Source of the DNA: Campylobacter sp. MIT 99-7217
Lineage (GTDB): Bacteria; Campylobacterota; Campylobacteria; Campylobacterales; Campylobacteraceae
DNA length: 64,000 nucleotides
Assembly (NCBI RefSeq): GCF_006864365.1
Contig: NZ_QHLJ01000003.1
Span: 62,001 to 126,000, forward strand
Direction of reading: 5' to 3'
Each line of letters starts with the position of its first letter. The first letter of the stretch is position 1. The notes under the pieces are model-generated. The model did no database searches. It saw only the letters and a list, made by a program, of their open reading frames with translations, and was not told where the DNA came from. Of the stretch, positions 35,735-43,750 are shown piece by piece. Position numbers and translations under genes: made by a program.

Positions 35735-36437
35735 ACAAGAGCTTTTGTATGAGGGCAAGGGTAAAAAGCTATACAAAACTGATGATGAAAACCTACTCAT
35801 CAGCGAATTTAAAGACGACTTAACCGCTTTTAATGCGGAAAAAAAAGGGAGTGAGCAAGGAAAAGGTGCGTTAAATTGTAAAATTTCAACCGAGCTTTTT
35901 CATTTGCTTGAAAAAAATGGTATCAAAACACATCTTGTAAAAACTATAAGCCAGACCGAACAGCTTGTGAAAAAATGCAAAATCGTTCCTATCGAGGTCA
36001 TCGTTAGAAATATCGCTACAGGTTCTCTTAGCAAAAGGCTTGGTATCAAAGAAGGCACTATTTTGCCTTTTACCTTGGTGGAATTTTGTCTTAAAGATGA
36101 TGCCTTAGGCGATCCTTTTATCAATGATGATCATTGTTTGCTCTTAAATTTGGTGCAAAATGAAAACCAAATCAAAGAAATCAAAGATATCGCAAAGAAA
36201 ATCAACTCCATACTTTTGCCTTTCTTTGACAGCAAAAATTTACGCCTCATTGACTTTAAAATCGAACTTGGCTTTACCAAAGATAATGAGCTTGTTTTAG
36301 CTGATGAAATCAGCCCTGATAGCTGCAGATTTTGGGATAAAGCAACAAACGAAAAGCTTGATAAAGACCGCTTTAGACAAGACTTGGGTAATGTAAAAAT
36401 GGCTTATGAGGAAGTTTTAAAAAGGATAATGGGCTAA
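35727..36437 (+). CDS. purC: PurC, SAICAR synthetase
   Basis: PurC joins CAIR with aspartate in purine synthesis. The 236 residues include [11 protein letters not shown] at the start, [17 protein letters not shown] near 90-106 and [17 protein letters not shown] near 192-208, all family signatures. It overlaps ctpA and leads directly to purS and purQ. Confidence 0.97.
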   Translation: MTKQELLYEGKGKKLYKTDDENLLISEFKDDLTAFNAEKKGSEQGKGALNCKISTELFHLLEKNGIKTHLVKTISQTEQLVKKCKIVPIEVIVRNIATGSLSKRLGIKEGTILPFTLVEFCLKDDALGDPFINDDHCLLLNLVQNENQIKEIKDIAKKINSILLPFFDSKNLRLIDFKIELGFTKDNELVLADEISPDSCRFWDKATNEKLDKDRFRQDLGNVKMAYEEVLKRIMG

Positions 36438-36438
36438 G

Positions 36439-36675
36439 ATGAAAGTTGTTATTCGAGTATTTTTAAAAGAAGGGGTGCTTGATCCTCAAGGAAAAGCCAT
36501 AGAAAAGGCTTTGTATTCCTTGAATTTCACTAAAGTAAGCGATGTTAAGGTATCAAAAGAAATCAGCTTTAAGCTCGATGAAACGGACAAAAACAAAGCC
36601 TTAGAGCAAGCTAAGGCGATGTGTGAAGAGCTTTTGGCAAATACGGTTATTGAAAATTACGAGATTTTGATATGA
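36439..36675 (+). CDS. purS: PurS, FGAM synthase small subunit
   Basis: PurS is the small bridging subunit of the three-part phosphoribosylformylglycinamidine synthase. The 78-residue protein contains LKEGVLDPQGKAIEKALYSL, the family signature. It begins one base after the purC stop and overlaps purQ by four bases. The large subunit purL is not in the window. Confidence 0.95.
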   Translation: MKVVIRVFLKEGVLDPQGKAIEKALYSLNFTKVSDVKVSKEISFKLDETDKNKALEQAKAMCEELLANTVIENYEILI

Positions 36676-37316
36676 AAATAGCCATCATTCAGCTTCCCGG
36701 AGTAAATTGTGAATTTGACACAGCTTGCGCCTTTTCAAAGCTTGGCGTTAGTGCTGAGATCATTTGGCATGAAAGGCAGGATTTTAGTGCTGATTTGATC
36801 GTTTTGCCGGGTGGTTTTTCTTATGGGGATTATCTAAGATGTGGGGCGATTGCGAAATTTTCCCCTGCGATGAAAGTGGTTTTAGAACATGCCAAAAAAG
36901 GTGGTTTTATACTTGGAATTTGTAACGGCTTTCAAATGCTTACCGAACTTCACCTTTTAAAAGGCACACTTTTAAGAAATAAAAATCTTAATTTCATAGC
37001 CAAAGATCAAAGCTTAAAAATTATCTCAAACAACAATACCCTTTTAAAAAATTTCCAAAAAGATGAGCTTATAAGCTTACCTATAGCACACGGAGAAGGA
37101 AATTTTTACGCTGATGAGTCTACGCTTAAAAACCTTCAAGACAAAGATCTCATCACTCTTAAATATGAGGATAATCCAAACGGCTCAAGCGATGATATCG
37201 CTGGAATTTGCGATGAGGGTAAAAGGATTTTTGGTCTCATGCCTCACCCTGAAAGGGCTTGTGATGAGCTTTTGGGTAGTAAAATAGGACTTAAAATGCT
37301 TAAGGGTTTCTTATGA
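36672..37316 (+). CDS. purQ: PurQ, FGAM synthase glutaminase subunit
   Basis: PurQ is a class I glutamine amidotransferase that supplies ammonia to PurL. The 214-residue protein has LPGGFSYGDYLRCGAIAKF near 47-65, the nucleophile Cys in GICNGFQML (near 82-90), and the His/Glu pair in MPHPERACDE near the C-terminus. It overlaps purS and the following gene by four bases each. Confidence 0.97.
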   Translation: MKIAIIQLPGVNCEFDTACAFSKLGVSAEIIWHERQDFSADLIVLPGGFSYGDYLRCGAIAKFSPAMKVVLEHAKKGGFILGICNGFQMLTELHLLKGTLLRNKNLNFIAKDQSLKIISNNNTLLKNFQKDELISLPIAHGEGNFYADESTLKNLQDKDLITLKYEDNPNGSSDDIAGICDEGKRIFGLMPHPERACDELLGSKIGLKMLKGFL

Positions 37317-38470
37317 TAAAAAAAATTTTACTTATTACTATGCTTATTGTTCAGGCATTTAGTATTGAACTTGATGATAAAGAAAAAGAAATTTATAACA
37401 ATATTTTACCAAGTGATGAGCTTGGAAACTACGAAGAAAACAATATTGATCCCTATATAGCTTCAAATTCTTTGGTTCTTAATGCAAGTGATTATAAGGG
37501 ACAATACTTTATAGGCGAAGTTTTTTCCATAAATTTACAAGCCATAACAAATGAAAATACACTATTTGACTTTAAGCTTGAATTTAGCAAAAGTAATGAT
37601 TTGGAATTTTTAAATCCTAAAGTAAAATGGCAAAAAGATGGCAATACCTACCAAACCACACTTTATTTTCAAGCCCATAGTGCAAATGCAAATTTAAGCC
37701 AAATCATTGTTTCTTTAACAAGAAATAATGATATTTTTCAAAGCTCGATTTTAAATTTAAATCCTATAGAATTTAAAAGGGTTGATGTGGATAAAAATTA
37801 TTCACAAATTGTTGCTAAAAACCTTGAAGTTAGTCTTTTCAAGACAAATTATTTTGATGATAAAAATTTAGTCATGATTATTCATTTAAAAGCTCAAAAT
37901 GCAAATTTAAAATACTTTAAACTCAAAGATCCTCAAATTTTACAGCAAAGAGTAGATAATATCCAAGGAGATTTCAATGCTTCAAGTGCTTATTATTCAG
38001 CTGTTTTTGAGCCATCAAAACAAAATATTGAGTTTAGTTATTTTAACACGCAAACACAAAAGCTTGAAAATATAAATTTAAAGGTTGAAATAAGCGATGA
38101 TGATGAGATAAGCACACAAACTGATCTTAATCCAAAAAACAATGATCTTAATTTTTACAAACAAATTGCTCTTTGGGTGTTGGCTGGAATTTGTGCCTTG
38201 GTCTTTGTTTTAAGAAAAAATTATTATTTCTTTGTTGCTGCTTTGATCTTTTTTATCCTTAGCTTTCTTGTTGATACAACAACACATAAACAAACCCTTA
38301 AGGCAAATACTAAGGCAAAATTACTGCCAACATCACAATCAACTTCTTTTTACATCAGCGATAAAGAAGAAGAAGTGCAAGTGCTAAATACAAGACAAGA
38401 TTATGTAAAAATTCTCCTTGAAGATGGTAAGATAGGTTGGGTACATAAAGATGATTTACTCAAAAATTAA
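37313..38470 (+). CDS. Periplasmic/membrane protein with C-terminal SH3-like domain
   Basis: This 385-residue protein has a signal peptide (about 1-17), a beta-rich periplasmic part (about 45-270) that loosely resembles BatD-type Ig-like regions, two membrane helices (about 285-300 and 303-320), and a C-terminal bacterial SH3-like segment (EEEVQVLNTRQDYVKILLED, then GKIGWVHKDDLL). It overlaps purQ by four bases and plsC by 20. From memory it corresponds to C. jejuni Cj0515. Its function is unknown; the SH3-like tail suggests binding to cell-wall or protein ligands. Confidence 0.75.
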   Translation: MIKKILLITMLIVQAFSIELDDKEKEIYNNILPSDELGNYEENNIDPYIASNSLVLNASDYKGQYFIGEVFSINLQAITNENTLFDFKLEFSKSNDLEFLNPKVKWQKDGNTYQTTLYFQAHSANANLSQIIVSLTRNNDIFQSSILNLNPIEFKRVDVDKNYSQIVAKNLEVSLFKTNYFDDKNLVMIIHLKAQNANLKYFKLKDPQILQQRVDNIQGDFNASSAYYSAVFEPSKQNIEFSYFNTQTQKLENINLKVEISDDDEISTQTDLNPKNNDLNFYKQIALWVLAGICALVFVLRKNYYFFVAALIFFILSFLVDTTTHKQTLKANTKAKLLPTSQSTSFYISDKEEEVQVLNTRQDYVKILLEDGKIGWVHKDDLLKN

Positions 38471-39143
38471 GGCTGTATTTTACGCACCCTTTTTCATACT
38501 TAGCGTTTTGCTTGTGTTTCTAGCCTTTTGTTTTACTCGCTCTCAACATGAAATTTGGCAAATTCGCCAAAAATGGGCTAAGTTACAGGGCTTTATCTTT
38601 GGCTTTGATTATGAACTTGAGGGCGAATTTGAGCAAGAAGCTAGTATGATTTTGATGAATCATCAAAGCATGCTTGACATTATAGCACTTGAAGCACTCT
38701 ATCCTAAAAATTTAGCATGGATAGCCAAAAAAGAACTTAAAGAACTCCCTATTTTTAAATATGCGATGATTAAACCAAAACTTTTATGCATAGATAGAAA
38801 AAATCCACGCGATTTGGTACGCATTTTAAAAGAGGCTAAACAAAGACTTGATGAGGGTAGAGTTTTGGCTATTTTTCCTGAGGGAACACGCTCAAAAAGT
38901 GATAAAATGCTTAAATTTCAAAGTGGAGCTAAAATTTTAAACGAGAAACTTAACTTAAAAATTCAGCCCATTCTCATAGTAGATTCATCAAAAATTCTAG
39001 ACAGCAAAAGCTTTAGCGTGAAAAGTGGGACACTTAAGCTCATTTGCTTACCCCTTGTTGATGCAAATGATGAACACTGGCTTGAAAATACAAGAAAGCA
39101 AATGCAAGAAAGACTAGAGCAAGAACGCTCAAAAATCAAATAA
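38451..39143 (+). CDS. plsC: PlsC, 1-acylglycerol-3-phosphate acyltransferase
   Basis: PlsC adds the second acyl chain to make phosphatidic acid. The 230-residue protein has an N-terminal membrane helix (about 5-28), the catalytic HxxxxD motif in NHQSMLD (near 68) and the substrate-binding FPEGTRS (near 144). It starts 20 bases inside the upstream gene, with only a weak ribosome site, so coupling is likely. Its stop codon is next to the left arm of a bidirectional terminator. Confidence 0.92.
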   Translation: MIYSKIKAVFYAPFFILSVLLVFLAFCFTRSQHEIWQIRQKWAKLQGFIFGFDYELEGEFEQEASMILMNHQSMLDIIALEALYPKNLAWIAKKELKELPIFKYAMIKPKLLCIDRKNPRDLVRILKEAKQRLDEGRVLAIFPEGTRSKSDKMLKFQSGAKILNEKLNLKIQPILIVDSSKILDSKSFSVKSGTLKLICLPLVDANDEHWLENTRKQMQERLEQERSKIK

Positions 39144-39166
39144 AGATGAGTTATAAACTCATCTTT
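39142..39166. terminator. Bidirectional terminator between plsC and the hydrolase
   Basis: AAAGATGAGTT (39142-39152) pairs perfectly with AACTCATCTTT (39156-39166) around ATA, with TTTT at the right edge and AAA at the left. The plsC stop overlaps the left arm by two bases and the hydrolase stop (39159-39161) is inside the right arm, so one hairpin ends both converging transcripts. Confidence 0.75.
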
Positions 39167-39806
39167 TATCTACGAACATAGCATTTAAAACTGAAAGCAC
39201 TAAAGGAAAACTTGTAAATCCGTCATCTTGCATAAAATGCTTACCAAGCTCAGTTTGAATAAATGTTGCCTTAAATTTAAGAGCAAGATTTGAACTCAAA
39301 TTTGTAGGAACAATCATATCATCTCTTGATGAAATCACAACGCGTTCTTGAGCTATTTTGGAAACCTTTTCAAAATCAAGTGTAGGATTTACAAAACTAT
39401 CAAGCTGTGGTAGAATGCTTAATTTTTCATAAAAACCACTTACAAGCACAACGCCACCGATTTTTTGATTTTTCTTAAGCTTATCTAAATATCTTAAAAT
39501 CGTGATACAACCTAAAGAATGTCCTACTATGTAGGTATTTTCCCCTACTTTAATCTGCTTTTGAAGAGTTTTAACCCACTCGCTAAGCTTAGGATCAGTA
39601 GGATTTGGCATAGTTAAAACATTGACCTTAGCACCTTCTTTTTCAAGCTCATCTTTAAGCCATGAAAACCAATGTTTGCTAGGATTTGCATCAAAACCAT
39701 GCACGATATAAACTTCCTTTTGCATACTCTTATCCTTTGAATTGGCTTCAAGCATTTGTGTAAAAAATGCAAGTAGCACACAAAAAACGACCGCTATTTT
39801 TTTCAT
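39159..39806 (-). CDS. Secreted RBBP9/YdeN-type serine hydrolase
   Basis: The 215-residue alpha/beta hydrolase has a signal peptide (about 1-21). The nucleophile elbow GHSLGC is near residue 95, the acid is in SSRDDMIVP near 163 and the His in LGKHFMQDD near 193, giving a complete triad. YIVHGFDANPSKHWFSWL near 33-50 is typical of RBBP9/YdeN proteins. Family members are usually cytoplasmic; this one carries an export signal. It stands alone, convergent with plsC. Substrate unknown. Confidence 0.82.
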   Translation of the reverse strand: MKKIAVVFCVLLAFFTQMLEANSKDKSMQKEVYIVHGFDANPSKHWFSWLKDELEKEGAKVNVLTMPNPTDPKLSEWVKTLQKQIKVGENTYIVGHSLGCITILRYLDKLKKNQKIGGVVLVSGFYEKLSILPQLDSFVNPTLDFEKVSKIAQERVVISSRDDMIVPTNLSSNLALKFKATFIQTELGKHFMQDDGFTSFPLVLSVLNAMFVDKR

Positions 39807-39860
39807 TTTATCCTCCTAAAATTAGAGATTATAGCGATTTTATCTTAAAAAGATATAAAT

Positions 39861-42074
39861 TTAAAGCCTGACAAGCTTTGCCCCAAAGCCTCCTTGATTA
39901 AGGGGTGCATCGCTAAAGCCTTTGATACTTTTATGAGCTTTTAAAAACTCTTTTACCGCATAAGCTAGCTTGCCTGTGCCTATGCCATGATAAATTAACA
40001 CCTCATCAAAGCCAGCTATTAGGGCATCTGAGATAAATTTATCAAGCCTTTGAATAGCCTCTTCACTTCTTAAGCCGTGTAAATCAAGGCTCATACTAGC
40101 ATTTTTAAGCCTTACAAGCTCTATTTTGCTGGTATTTTTAGCCCTTATGCTAGAACTTGGACTAAGTAAGCTTAACCCTACCCTAAGCCTTAGCCCCTCG
40201 CTTTCTATTAGAGCTTCATTTTTAAAAAGGCTTATGATTTGTCCCTTGATTTGATTGTATTTTACAAAATCTCCTATTTTAAAGTCCTTAGCCTCATTTT
40301 TTTGAGGCAAACTAAGTTCTTTTTTTAGCTCATTTGCCTTATTTAAAGCCCTTTGCTTATCCTTTAAATTTAATGCCCTTATGCTTTTTTTAGCCTCTTC
40401 AATCGCCTTGTAAAAATCAAGTTCAAGCCTTGAAAGCTCCTTATCAAAACGCTCTTTTTCAAGCTCTTTTTGCTCCTTTAAGCTATTTAAAAGCTCATTT
40501 GCCCTTTCTTGCTTATTTTCAAGCTCTATAAGAGCTTGCTTTAAGCTTAGTTCTAAATTTATATTTTTTCCAACTAATTCCTCTAAGTTTTGCTTATCCT
40601 CCCCATAATTTTTCCTTGCCTTTTCTATCAAATTTAAGGCTATGCCATATCTTAGCGCTGTTTCAAAGGCGTAGGACTTTCCTATAGTTCCTTGCAAGAA
40701 CTCAAATCTTGGTCTCATAAGCTTTTCATCAAACAAAGCAGCCAAAAGCTCGACCTCTTCATTTTTAGCAAGTAAAAAGGCAAGTCTTTTATGATGAGTT
40801 GTGATGATGATCTTAGCCTTTTGAAAAATCAGCCTTTCAACCAAGACGCTATATAAACTTGCCGCTTCTTCAAAATCCGTTCCAAGCTCTATTTCATCTA
40901 TGCCTAAAAGAAGTTCTTTTTTCTCAAAAAGCTTAGAAAAGGCTAGCATTCTGCCTGCAAAGGTGGAGATATCATTTTTGGCATTTTGAGGATCTTCTAT
41001 AATGGCTTCAAAGTCCTTAAAAGAGCCTATCTTGCTTTTATTTGCATTGATTTTCATAGGCAAAAGATATTTAGCAAGTAAGGCTGCACTTAAAAGGCTT
41101 TTTAAAAGCATGGTTTTGCCTCCTGCATTTACCCCTGTGATGATTAAAACCTGCTTTGAAAAATTTACATCAACGCTTTTGGCATTTTTAAGCATAGGAT
41201 GAGCAAAGTCCTTTAAGATCAAATCCTTACTCTCATCAGCCAAAACAAAGTCATAGTCCTTATTTTTAGCTAACAAAACCCTAGCTTGATAGTGATCAAA
41301 TAAATCAAAGGCCCTATTTATAAAGCTTAAATGAGAATGAAATTTATAAAAAAGGGCTGAAAATTTTTTAGCATATTCATAATAAATTTGCTCTTTTTGC
41401 TCTCTTAAACCCTGCATATCATTTTCAAGCCTTTCTATGCTTAGGGGCCTAACATAAAAGCCTCCATTAGCACTTCTTGCTACTATGCTAGCCTTTAAAA
41501 AACTAGCAAAGCCCCCACGCACCAAAAGGGTATCAAAGCCATTAATAAAATGAATTTGATTATCTAAAAGATAGGAGCTGATATTTTTAGTGTAAATGAG
41601 CCTTTTAAACTCACTTGAAATTTGCTCTTTTTTAAGCTTCATGCTCTCATTTAAATGTAAAAGCCTCTCATCAAGACTATCTTTAAGCTCGCCCTTTTCG
41701 TTAAAATAAGCACAAAGCTCGAGCAAGGATTTTTCAAGGATAATCTTATCAAGCCAAGTTTTAAGCTCCCTTTCAGCCTTTAAACTTTTAAGATAAGAAA
41801 AATAAAGATAAATTTTAACAAATTCAAAGCAAGTATCAAGGTGGATAATGCCTTGTTTGCTTATATGCATTAGGGCTGTATTTAAATTTGCTACTTCTTT
41901 TGGAGGTTTAAAATCAAGCTTTAAAAGCTCTTCTATGCGTTTAAAATGAAGCCTTGAATCCCCTTCTAAAACAAAGCTTTTTTTTCTGGCTAAAAGAGCT
42001 TCAAAATCCCATAAATAAGAACTTAGATCAAGTTTAGCAAAAAGATCCTTATTCAAGCTCGCAATCCCTTGCAT
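39861..42074 (-). CDS. mutS2: MutS2 family DNA-binding ATPase with Smr domain
   Basis: MutS2 proteins act on branched DNA or stalled ribosomes rather than in mismatch repair. The 737 residues comprise a MutS core (1-280), the ATPase with Walker A ITGVNAGGKTMLLKSL (near 308-323) and IDEIELGTDFEEA, a long coiled coil (about 490-600), a KOW-like stretch, and a C-terminal Smr endonuclease domain starting LDLHGLRSEEAI (near 663) with YHGIGTGKL. The ATG overlaps the upstream gene by 26 bases; a TTG 18 bases downstream with an AAGGGA site is an alternative start. Confidence 0.94.
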   Translation of the reverse strand: MQGIASLNKDLFAKLDLSSYLWDFEALLARKKSFVLEGDSRLHFKRIEELLKLDFKPPKEVANLNTALMHISKQGIIHLDTCFEFVKIYLYFSYLKSLKAERELKTWLDKIILEKSLLELCAYFNEKGELKDSLDERLLHLNESMKLKKEQISSEFKRLIYTKNISSYLLDNQIHFINGFDTLLVRGGFASFLKASIVARSANGGFYVRPLSIERLENDMQGLREQKEQIYYEYAKKFSALFYKFHSHLSFINRAFDLFDHYQARVLLAKNKDYDFVLADESKDLILKDFAHPMLKNAKSVDVNFSKQVLIITGVNAGGKTMLLKSLLSAALLAKYLLPMKINANKSKIGSFKDFEAIIEDPQNAKNDISTFAGRMLAFSKLFEKKELLLGIDEIELGTDFEEAASLYSVLVERLIFQKAKIIITTHHKRLAFLLAKNEEVELLAALFDEKLMRPRFEFLQGTIGKSYAFETALRYGIALNLIEKARKNYGEDKQNLEELVGKNINLELSLKQALIELENKQERANELLNSLKEQKELEKERFDKELSRLELDFYKAIEEAKKSIRALNLKDKQRALNKANELKKELSLPQKNEAKDFKIGDFVKYNQIKGQIISLFKNEALIESEGLRLRVGLSLLSPSSSIRAKNTSKIELVRLKNASMSLDLHGLRSEEAIQRLDKFISDALIAGFDEVLIYHGIGTGKLAYAVKEFLKAHKSIKGFSDAPLNQGGFGAKLVRL

Positions 42075-42393
42075 TAAATATCATAAATTTAAGGCTAGCA
42101 TTTTTATCATTTGCGATAAAAGCACTTGTTCCGTAATCAAAATTAAAATTTTCCTTACTTACATGAATATCCTTACATTTTAGGCTACTACCTTGAAAAA
42201 AGGCTAGGATAAGTTCTTCTTTACTTTTATCCTCCTTTGAAGATCGCAACTCAAAAAGCACGGCTACAATGATTAAAACCCCAAAGAAAAAAAAGAAAAA
42301 ATAATAAATTTTATCCCTCAATCTCTTTCTTAGAGCATAGCTTAGTGCAAAAAGCAAAAGAACAAGTATGATAAAAACAAAAAATTTAGCCAT
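42049..42393 (-). CDS. Small membrane protein between murC and mutS2
   Basis: This 114-residue protein has two membrane helices (about 2-18 and 30-48) separated by a basic stretch (RKRLRDKIYY), then a soluble C-terminal part. It overlaps murC by eight bases and mutS2 by 26. It matches the position of C. jejuni Cj1053c. I do not recognise the family or assign a function. Confidence 0.8.
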   Translation of the reverse strand: MAKFFVFIILVLLLFALSYALRKRLRDKIYYFFFFFFGVLIIVAVLFELRSSKEDKSKEELILAFFQGSSLKCKDIHVSKENFNFDYGTSAFIANDKNASLKFMIFNARDCELE

Positions 42394-43681
42394 CTTTTCC
42401 CCTTAATTTTGTGCTTAAATCCCCAGCACTAAAGCCTATCATAAGCCCCTCATCAAAGACCCTGCCCTTATCATCAAGCAAAAATTTACCCTCCCTTTTA
42501 AGATTTTTTATAAAAAGAGCGTTTTTAAAATGATCCTTTAAATTTAGCTTTATTTTAGCCTCTCCAGCACTATAAACAGGCAAGATCACAAGCTCATCAA
42601 TATCCTCAAAGGCCTTGCTAAATTCCTTTAAATTTGCAGCCAAGCGGCTGTAGCGGTGAGGCTCAAAAAAGGCTGTGATCTTTTTATATCCAGCTAATTT
42701 TGCGTATTCTTTAGCTGCCTTAAGTGTGGCTTTAATCTCGGTTGGATGATGACCGTAATCATCAATCAAAGCTATTTTTTCATCAGCATATAAAATATCA
42801 AATCTTTTCTTAATGCCCTGATAAAATTTAAGCCTTGTTTTAATGGTATCTAAGTCTGTGAAATTTAGAGCTGCTAATATGGCTAAACTTGCATCAATAG
42901 CCAAGTGCTGCCCCATTCCAAAAAGGCTAAACTCGCCTAAATCCTTAAGCTCAAAGCTAGTATGAGGCTTGAAATTTTGAACGCTCATGCGAAGCTTTTT
43001 GATATCCTTACTTGGATATAATTTTATGGCTTCTAAATTTAAACTAGCTAAAAACTCATCTTCTGCGTTAATGACCCTAAGCTTAGCCAAGCTTAAAAAA
43101 TCCTCATAAGCCTTGTGTAAGTTTTTAAGCTCGTTTTTATAATGATCCAAATGCTCAGCCTCAGCATTTGTAACTATGGCTAGGTAGGGGTTTGAGTTTA
43201 AAAAAGAACTATCGCTTTCATCAGCTTCAAAGATCAAGTCTTTACTTTGCTTATAAATCATATTTGAGCCAAATTCCTTTAAGATAGCCCCTATGATAAC
43301 AGAGGCCTCACTCATTAAAGAAGCTAGTATGCTTGAGGTGGTGCTTTTTCCGTGAGCTCCAGCTATGGCAAAGACTCTTTTATCTTGCAAGATAAGAGGC
43401 AGGGCTTCTTTTCTGCAAAGACATTTAATGCCTTGTTTTAGTGCCTCTTTAAGTTCGACATTTTCTTCTTTTATGGCAGCTGAGTATATCACCAAATCAG
43501 CCCCAGCCACATTTTGAGCCCTGTGGGGAATGCTTATTTTAACTCCTTCTTTAAAAAGCTCATCTGTGATCTTACTTTCTTTTAAATCACTCCCACTTAT
43601 ACTAAAGCCCTTTTCTTTTAAAAAGCGTGCAAGGGCTGAAATGCCAATGCCTCCTATACCTATAAAGTGAATTTTTTGCAA
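42386..43681 (-). CDS. murC: MurC, UDP-N-acetylmuramate-L-alanine ligase
   Basis: MurC adds the first amino acid of the peptidoglycan stem. I place the start at a TTG (43681), giving MQKIHFIGIGGIGISALARFL and 431 residues, because AAGGAGAG lies six bases upstream and this is the usual family N-terminus. Two ATG codons at 43702 and 43699 would put that ribosome site inside the gene. The ATP loop AGAHGKSTTSS is near residue 106-116, and EADESDSSFL and DDYGHHPTEI are seen. Confidence 0.95.
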   Translation of the reverse strand: MQKIHFIGIGGIGISALARFLKEKGFSISGSDLKESKITDELFKEGVKISIPHRAQNVAGADLVIYSAAIKEENVELKEALKQGIKCLCRKEALPLILQDKRVFAIAGAHGKSTTSSILASLMSEASVIIGAILKEFGSNMIYKQSKDLIFEADESDSSFLNSNPYLAIVTNAEAEHLDHYKNELKNLHKAYEDFLSLAKLRVINAEDEFLASLNLEAIKLYPSKDIKKLRMSVQNFKPHTSFELKDLGEFSLFGMGQHLAIDASLAILAALNFTDLDTIKTRLKFYQGIKKRFDILYADEKIALIDDYGHHPTEIKATLKAAKEYAKLAGYKKITAFFEPHRYSRLAANLKEFSKAFEDIDELVILPVYSAGEAKIKLNLKDHFKNALFIKNLKREGKFLLDDKGRVFDEGLMIGFSAGDLSTKLRGKDG

Positions 43682-43750
43682 GTTAGCTCTCCTTAGCATC
43701 ATAAATAAATTCTAATTATAGCTAAATTTATGCATTTATCTTGCAAATGA

